Below are positions 6,159 through 9,091 of a DNA stretch of 9,091 bases, piece after piece (position 1 is the first letter of the stretch; each line of letters begins with the position of its first letter). This stretch comes from Aquificaceae bacterium (GTDB lineage Bacteria; Aquificota; Aquificia; Aquificales; Aquificaceae): contig WFYK01000189.1 of NCBI GenBank assembly GCA_015490105.1, positions 1-9,091 on the forward strand, read 5' to 3'. Below the pieces are notes generated by a model that saw only the letters and a program-made list of their open reading frames with translations, did no database searches and was not told the origin of the DNA. The translations under genes and the position numbers were made by a program.

Positions 6159-6714
6159 GCTTTATGAGATAGCGGAACCCGACCTGTTAGAGGAGATACG
6201 GATGAGGGCGGAGTCCCTTACCATACCTTCGCAGGAGCTTAAGGAGAAGATAGAAAGCCATGAAGGTTTTTACCTTCCCCCTGCAAAGGAGAGCAAGGTC
6301 TACGAAGTGGATCCCACCTACTGTTTAGAAGAGGACATCTACTATATGAACGGGGACAGGTGGGAGGTTCTTTATCCGAAGGGGTATTGTTTCAACCCTA
6401 TTGACTACATACCCTACGAACCTCCTCCGATGGTGGTATTCAACCCTTGTAGGAAGGAAGAGAGGGAGTGGGTTTTAAAGAGGCACGGGGAAGCTATCCT
6501 CGTGTCAACGGGGTGTTCCCTGAGGAAGGTAAGGGAGATGGGTTTAAAGGTCTACTTTTTGACGGAGGAGCTTGTGAGGAAGCTGTCTTTGGAGGGAACC
6601 GTATCGGTTATAAGGGTGGACAGGGGGAGGAGAAAGATCGTGGTGGAGGTGGTGGATGTTGATAGTGGGGGTAAGAGAGGATCTTCAGGAGAAGTTCATA
6701 GAGAAGCTAACTGA
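6103..6714 (+). CDS. traW: TraW, F-type conjugal pilus assembly protein (203 aa)
   Basis: TraW is a periplasmic protein of the F-type secretion system needed for pilus assembly. Seen: signal peptide MRKAVFILLLFLKLSQG with likely cleavage before VELYE; EPDLLEEIRMRAE (25-37), matching the F TraW EPDML region; the signature stretch FNPIDYIPYEPPPMVVFNPC (97-116), corresponding to F 'MNPLQYVPFNQTLYFING'; and the later motifs VSTGCSLRKVREMGLKVYFL (134-153) and VIRVDRGRRKIVVEVV (169-184). Its length is close to the F protein (about 210 aa). It has four cysteines (74, 96, 116, 138), so disulfides are possible. GTG 6103 is chosen because it gives the complete signal peptide and GGAGAAGG lies just upstream. 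It overlaps the preceding gene by 56 nt and the following small gene by 59 nt. Confidence 0.9.
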   Translation: MRKAVFILLLFLKLSQGVELYEIAEPDLLEEIRMRAESLTIPSQELKEKIESHEGFYLPPAKESKVYEVDPTYCLEEDIYYMNGDRWEVLYPKGYCFNPIDYIPYEPPPMVVFNPCRKEEREWVLKRHGEAILVSTGCSLRKVREMGLKVYFLTEELVRKLSLEGTVSVIRVDRGRRKIVVEVVDVDSGGKRGSSGEVHREAN

Positions 6715-6826
6715 GGCGGGCATAGTGGCAAGGGTTTGGTATGAGTGTGAGGGGGATGAGGATGTGGTAGTGGTTCCCCCCGAGATGGTGGATGAGGGGG
6801 TAGTTTTGGAGGTAGGTGAGGTGTGA
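6656..6826 (+). CDS. Very small unrecognised protein (56 aa) between traW and traU
   Basis: The sequence begins MLIVGVREDLQEKFIEKL and ends VVVVPPEMVDEGVVLEVGEV; it is acidic, with no signal peptide or membrane segment, and has one Tyr-Glu-Cys-Glu stretch near residue 33. Evidence that it is real: SD GGAGGT (6645-6650) lies 5 nt before ATG 6656; the frame stays open across the 108 nt that would otherwise separate traW from traU; and its stop overlaps the traU start in the coupled arrangement GTGA (6823-6826). The pattern beta-helix-beta-beta suggests a compact cytoplasmic fold. F has no gene at this position to my knowledge. Function unknown. It may serve mainly to couple traU translation to traW. 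Confidence 0.7.
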   Translation: MLIVGVREDLQEKFIEKLTEAGIVARVWYECEGDEDVVVVPPEMVDEGVVLEVGEV

Positions 6827-7845
6827 AAAGGCTTGCGGCTTTAGCGCTCGGGCTTTCTATTTTGGTTACCCCTCTTCTCTCTTTTGGTAGTGCGGCGGTG
6901 GCCGCTTGCACGGCGACGGGGGAAGGAACGCCTGCGACCGCCACCAAGATATGGACTACCGCCATAGCGACCATATACAACGTCTTTCCCATAAGGATAG
7001 GCGGGGTAACGATAATGACCTTTCAGGGGCTTGAGGACTTTTCTGCGGTATCTGACGTTCCCGTATGTCTGTGCATGGATCCCTTTCCGAGGCTCGGGAT
7101 AAAGGTATCCCTTTGGGAACCCGTAGCCTTTATGGAGGTGACATCTATACCGGGATGCTTCCCTTCTATAGGGGTAGGGGTTCCCGTTCCAACCCCCCGT
7201 GGGCAGACGGGTTTCGGGAGGTCGGATACGGATCTCGGGGGAAAGCACTCATACAACTTTCACTACATAAAGTTTCATCCCTTTTTCCTTCTGAACCTCT
7301 TTTTAGATTTCGTGTGTTTAGAGGGAGAACCTCTTGACATAGGGTATACGACCGAGCTTGATCCCCTTTGGAATAACGACCTTTGGGCGGGGATACTCAA
7401 CCCCGAGGCGATACTTGTAGCGAACCCCATAGCCCAGCTTGCCTGTATAGCGGATGCGGGTGCGTCTGCGGTAGGGTTTCCCCTTGATTTTCTGTGGTGG
7501 TGTCTCGGTTCGTGGGGAAGTCTTTATCCCATGACGGGGAACTCCAATCAGGCGGATGAACCTTCGGGAGCTTTTGCTATAGCGGCAAGGGGCATAGCCA
7601 AGCTCCACCGTCAGCTCATGCTTTGGGGTAGCATCGGGGAAGCGGGTCTCTGCGGAAGGTATCCCATGCCCATCATGAGGAAGTCCCAGTATTCCCTTCT
7701 ACCCGTTCATCCCGTTCCCTTTCCCTTTAGGGTTCCCATAGGGAGAACCTCAATCCTTTGGGCGGAGGGACAGGAAGCTCCCTTTGTTAACAAGCACAAC
7801 TGGGTGATGATGGTGTATCGCAAGAGGGACTGCTGTGCGTTTTAA
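6823..7845 (+). CDS. traU: TraU, F-type conjugal DNA transfer protein (340 aa)
   Basis: TraU is a periplasmic protein required for DNA transfer and, less strictly, for pilus assembly in F. Seen: signal peptide of 28 residues ending SAAVAA before Cys29; WEPVAFMEVTSIPGCFPSIG (98-117), matching F 'YWEPMALTDVTRSPGC'; CLEGEPLDIGYTTELDPLW (165-183); ILNPEAILVANPIAQLAC (191-208); LDFLWWCLGSWGSLYP (221-236); KLHRQLMLWGSIGE (260-273); and the C-terminal WVMMVYRKRDCC. All are hallmark blocks of the family, and length equals F TraU (about 330). Cysteines at 29, 82, 84, 112, 165, 208, 227, 277, 337 and 338 imply disulfide formation. The start is GTG 6823, overlapping the previous stop by 4 nt, with SD GGAGGT at 6808-6813. 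The N-terminal Cys pair of F TraU (CWSC) is missing here. Confidence 0.96.
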   Translation: MKRLAALALGLSILVTPLLSFGSAAVAACTATGEGTPATATKIWTTAIATIYNVFPIRIGGVTIMTFQGLEDFSAVSDVPVCLCMDPFPRLGIKVSLWEPVAFMEVTSIPGCFPSIGVGVPVPTPRGQTGFGRSDTDLGGKHSYNFHYIKFHPFFLLNLFLDFVCLEGEPLDIGYTTELDPLWNNDLWAGILNPEAILVANPIAQLACIADAGASAVGFPLDFLWWCLGSWGSLYPMTGNSNQADEPSGAFAIAARGIAKLHRQLMLWGSIGEAGLCGRYPMPIMRKSQYSLLPVHPVPFPFRVPIGRTSILWAEGQEAPFVNKHNWVMMVYRKRDCCAF

Positions 7846-9091
7846 GGGGTTTCTTTTGGGCTTAGCGGTTGGGCTGGTGTTCGGTGCTGAGGATTACGGG
7901 GCAAAGTCTGTCTATGAGACCTTCAAAGGGAAGGTGGGGAGTAAGGAGGGGATAAGGCAGAACTTTGAGAGACCTTTAACGGAAGAGACCCCCATGGAGA
8001 ACATAGCGGGGACGGAGAGGTTTTCGGGGCAGGTGAGGTGTCCCTCAAGGAGTGATGCGGTTGAGATCTACTTTGTGCCTTTGGGAGGAGGAGATCATCG
8101 GGTGATAGTGAAAGAGGACTTGGACTTAGACGGAACTTATGAGTATGTGTTTGACACGGACAGCTTAGGGATAAGGGTATCGGGTGTGTGCAATGCGGGG
8201 ATAGTTTCCTGTGACCCGGGATCTTGGAGCAACTGTAGGTATTACTTTTGGGATGTCAGCCCTGAGGGGTATGTGAGCCTTGTGGAGACCGATAACACAG
8301 CTCTTTTGGGCGGGTGTTTTTGCGCCAACTCTTCCTGCGGGGTGGATGCCCTTGTAGAGGAGACGATGGACATGGTGGGAGGAGGGGTAGCACAGGCGAT
8401 AATGAGGGCAAGGGAGGACTTGGGTGTATCTCCGAGCGAAGCGGATTTAGGATCATACCGCTTGACCTTGAGGGTTCAGCAGGCTCAGGGTTGCGGGAGC
8501 GGAGGATACGGAGAGGAGGACGTAAGGGCGTTGGCACAGTATTATGAGGCTCAGGTTCCTCCCCCGTCTATGGATTATGTTCTTACGAACCCCGAAGTTC
8601 AACAGAGTGAGGACTCTCCCTATTACCTTGTCAATCAGGCGGTTAACCTTCAGGTAAACGGTCAGAGTATGGGGGTGCCCTCGGAGATTTCCTGTGACAT
8701 TCGCAAGGACGTGTCCGTTTACACGACGGACATGTATGAGGATTGCACCGATACTTGGGTAGACTCCAACGGTGAGGTGTGGTGTATAGAACAGAGGTAT
8801 GACGTAAACAAGGGAGGGAGCCACTGTAACGGTTGGGGGTGTAGGGACTGCAGTCCTCTTGCTCAGGGGGGAGGTTGGGTAGAGTGCGGGGAGGCTGTAA
8901 ACGATGGTGGAGGTTGGTCTTACAACTGCACAACCGACCTTTGTGTAGTTTTAGACGAAGTAAACGATGTTGTTGTTTCTCTGTGGTATGACTGGGGTCC
9001 CATAGTTGTAGATGTGGATGAATGGGGCACTTATGAGTATTGGTCTAACAACTTCTTTTTCAAGCTCGGATCCCTTATAAGCTCTGAGACC
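7835..9091 (+). CDS. traN: TraN-like cysteine-rich mating-pair stabilisation protein, 3' end cut by window
   Basis: The first 419 codons are present and open to the window edge. TraN is an outer-membrane adhesin of F-type systems that stabilises donor-recipient contact. Seen: signal peptide MRFKGFLLGLAVGLVFGA with cleavage before EDYGA, and 17 cysteines, including the cluster GGCFCANSSCG (159-169), of a type I associate with TraN proteins, and CNGWGCRDC (331-339). Position directly after traU also fits F order (traU-trbC-traN). The GTG start at 7835 overlaps traU by 11 nt and has GAGGG (7824-7828) 6 nt upstream; it alone gives the full signal peptide. The N-terminal third does not align obviously with F TraN by eye, which is normal for this variable receptor-binding protein. 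Another cysteine-rich surface adhesin is the alternative. Confidence 0.72.
   Translation, partial: MRFKGFLLGLAVGLVFGAEDYGAKSVYETFKGKVGSKEGIRQNFERPLTEETPMENIAGTERFSGQVRCPSRSDAVEIYFVPLGGGDHRVIVKEDLDLDGTYEYVFDTDSLGIRVSGVCNAGIVSCDPGSWSNCRYYFWDVSPEGYVSLVETDNTALLGGCFCANSSCGVDALVEETMDMVGGGVAQAIMRAREDLGVSPSEADLGSYRLTLRVQQAQGCGSGGYGEEDVRALAQYYEAQVPPPSMDYVLTNPEVQQSEDSPYYLVNQAVNLQVNGQSMGVPSEISCDIRKDVSVYTTDMYEDCTDTWVDSNGEVWCIEQRYDVNKGGSHCNGWGCRDCSPLAQGGGWVECGEAVNDGGGWSYNCTTDLCVVLDEVNDVVVSLWYDWGPIVVDVDEWGTYEYWSNNFFFKLGSLISSET

Noticed and set aside
6696..6992. Proline- and histidine-rich minus-strand frame over the traW-traU junction
   Set aside because: Low-complexity antisense of the 56-aa gene and of the TraU signal peptide region.
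8453..8933. Two minus-strand frames (123 and 96 codons) opposite traN
   Set aside because: Opposite a continuous plus frame with signal peptide and a conserved Cys cluster; no SD and no recognisable protein features.

Overview
The window carries part of an F-type conjugative transfer (tra) region, most likely from a thermophilic bacterium of the Aquificota (Hydrogenobacter/Aquifex/Thermocrinis type). That organism guess is an inference. It rests on heavy use of ATA (Ile), AGG/AGA (Arg), AAG and GAG codons, charged proteins, and strong GGAGG-type Shine-Dalgarno (SD) sites. The sequence cannot show whether the element is a plasmid or an integrated conjugative element.

Left part (1-1708), roughly 40-46% GC with small genes. 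The N-terminal part of a TnpB/IS605 OrfB-like protein runs leftward out of the window. Next to it is an unrecognised acidic 98-aa protein on the same strand. A 159-bp intergenic control region (756-914) holds five evenly spaced imperfect palindromes and two back-to-back sigma70-like promoters. Each promoter has one palindrome in its -35/-10 spacer. Rightward from it lie a 117-aa basic protein, apparently on a leaderless mRNA, and a 124-aa charged coiled-coil protein. This looks like a divergently transcribed, operator-controlled regulatory module; the regulator that binds it is not identified.

Middle (1705-5796, minus strand): a giant TraG-like protein of 1363 aa. Its N-terminal membrane region is F-TraG-like. 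Its C-terminal part is about 400 aa longer than F TraG and has a Gly/Leu/Pro linker, an AT-rich segment, a hydrophobic glycine-rich hairpin and a beta-rich repeat tail. Its stop codon overlaps that of the coiled-coil gene.

Right part (5856-9091, plus strand): one tightly coupled operon of a 100-aa unknown protein, TraW, a 56-aa unknown protein, TraU, and the first 419 codons of a cysteine-rich TraN-like protein. All neighbouring genes overlap (56, 59, 4 and 11 nt). TraW and TraU are envelope proteins of F-pilus assembly and DNA transfer, and TraN and TraG act in mating-pair stabilisation, so this block encodes donor-surface functions. The traG gene is divergent from the traW operon across a 59-bp gap instead of lying downstream in the same transcript as in F, and trbC is absent between traU and traN.

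The most unusual part is the 795-903 palindrome array with its mirrored promoters.
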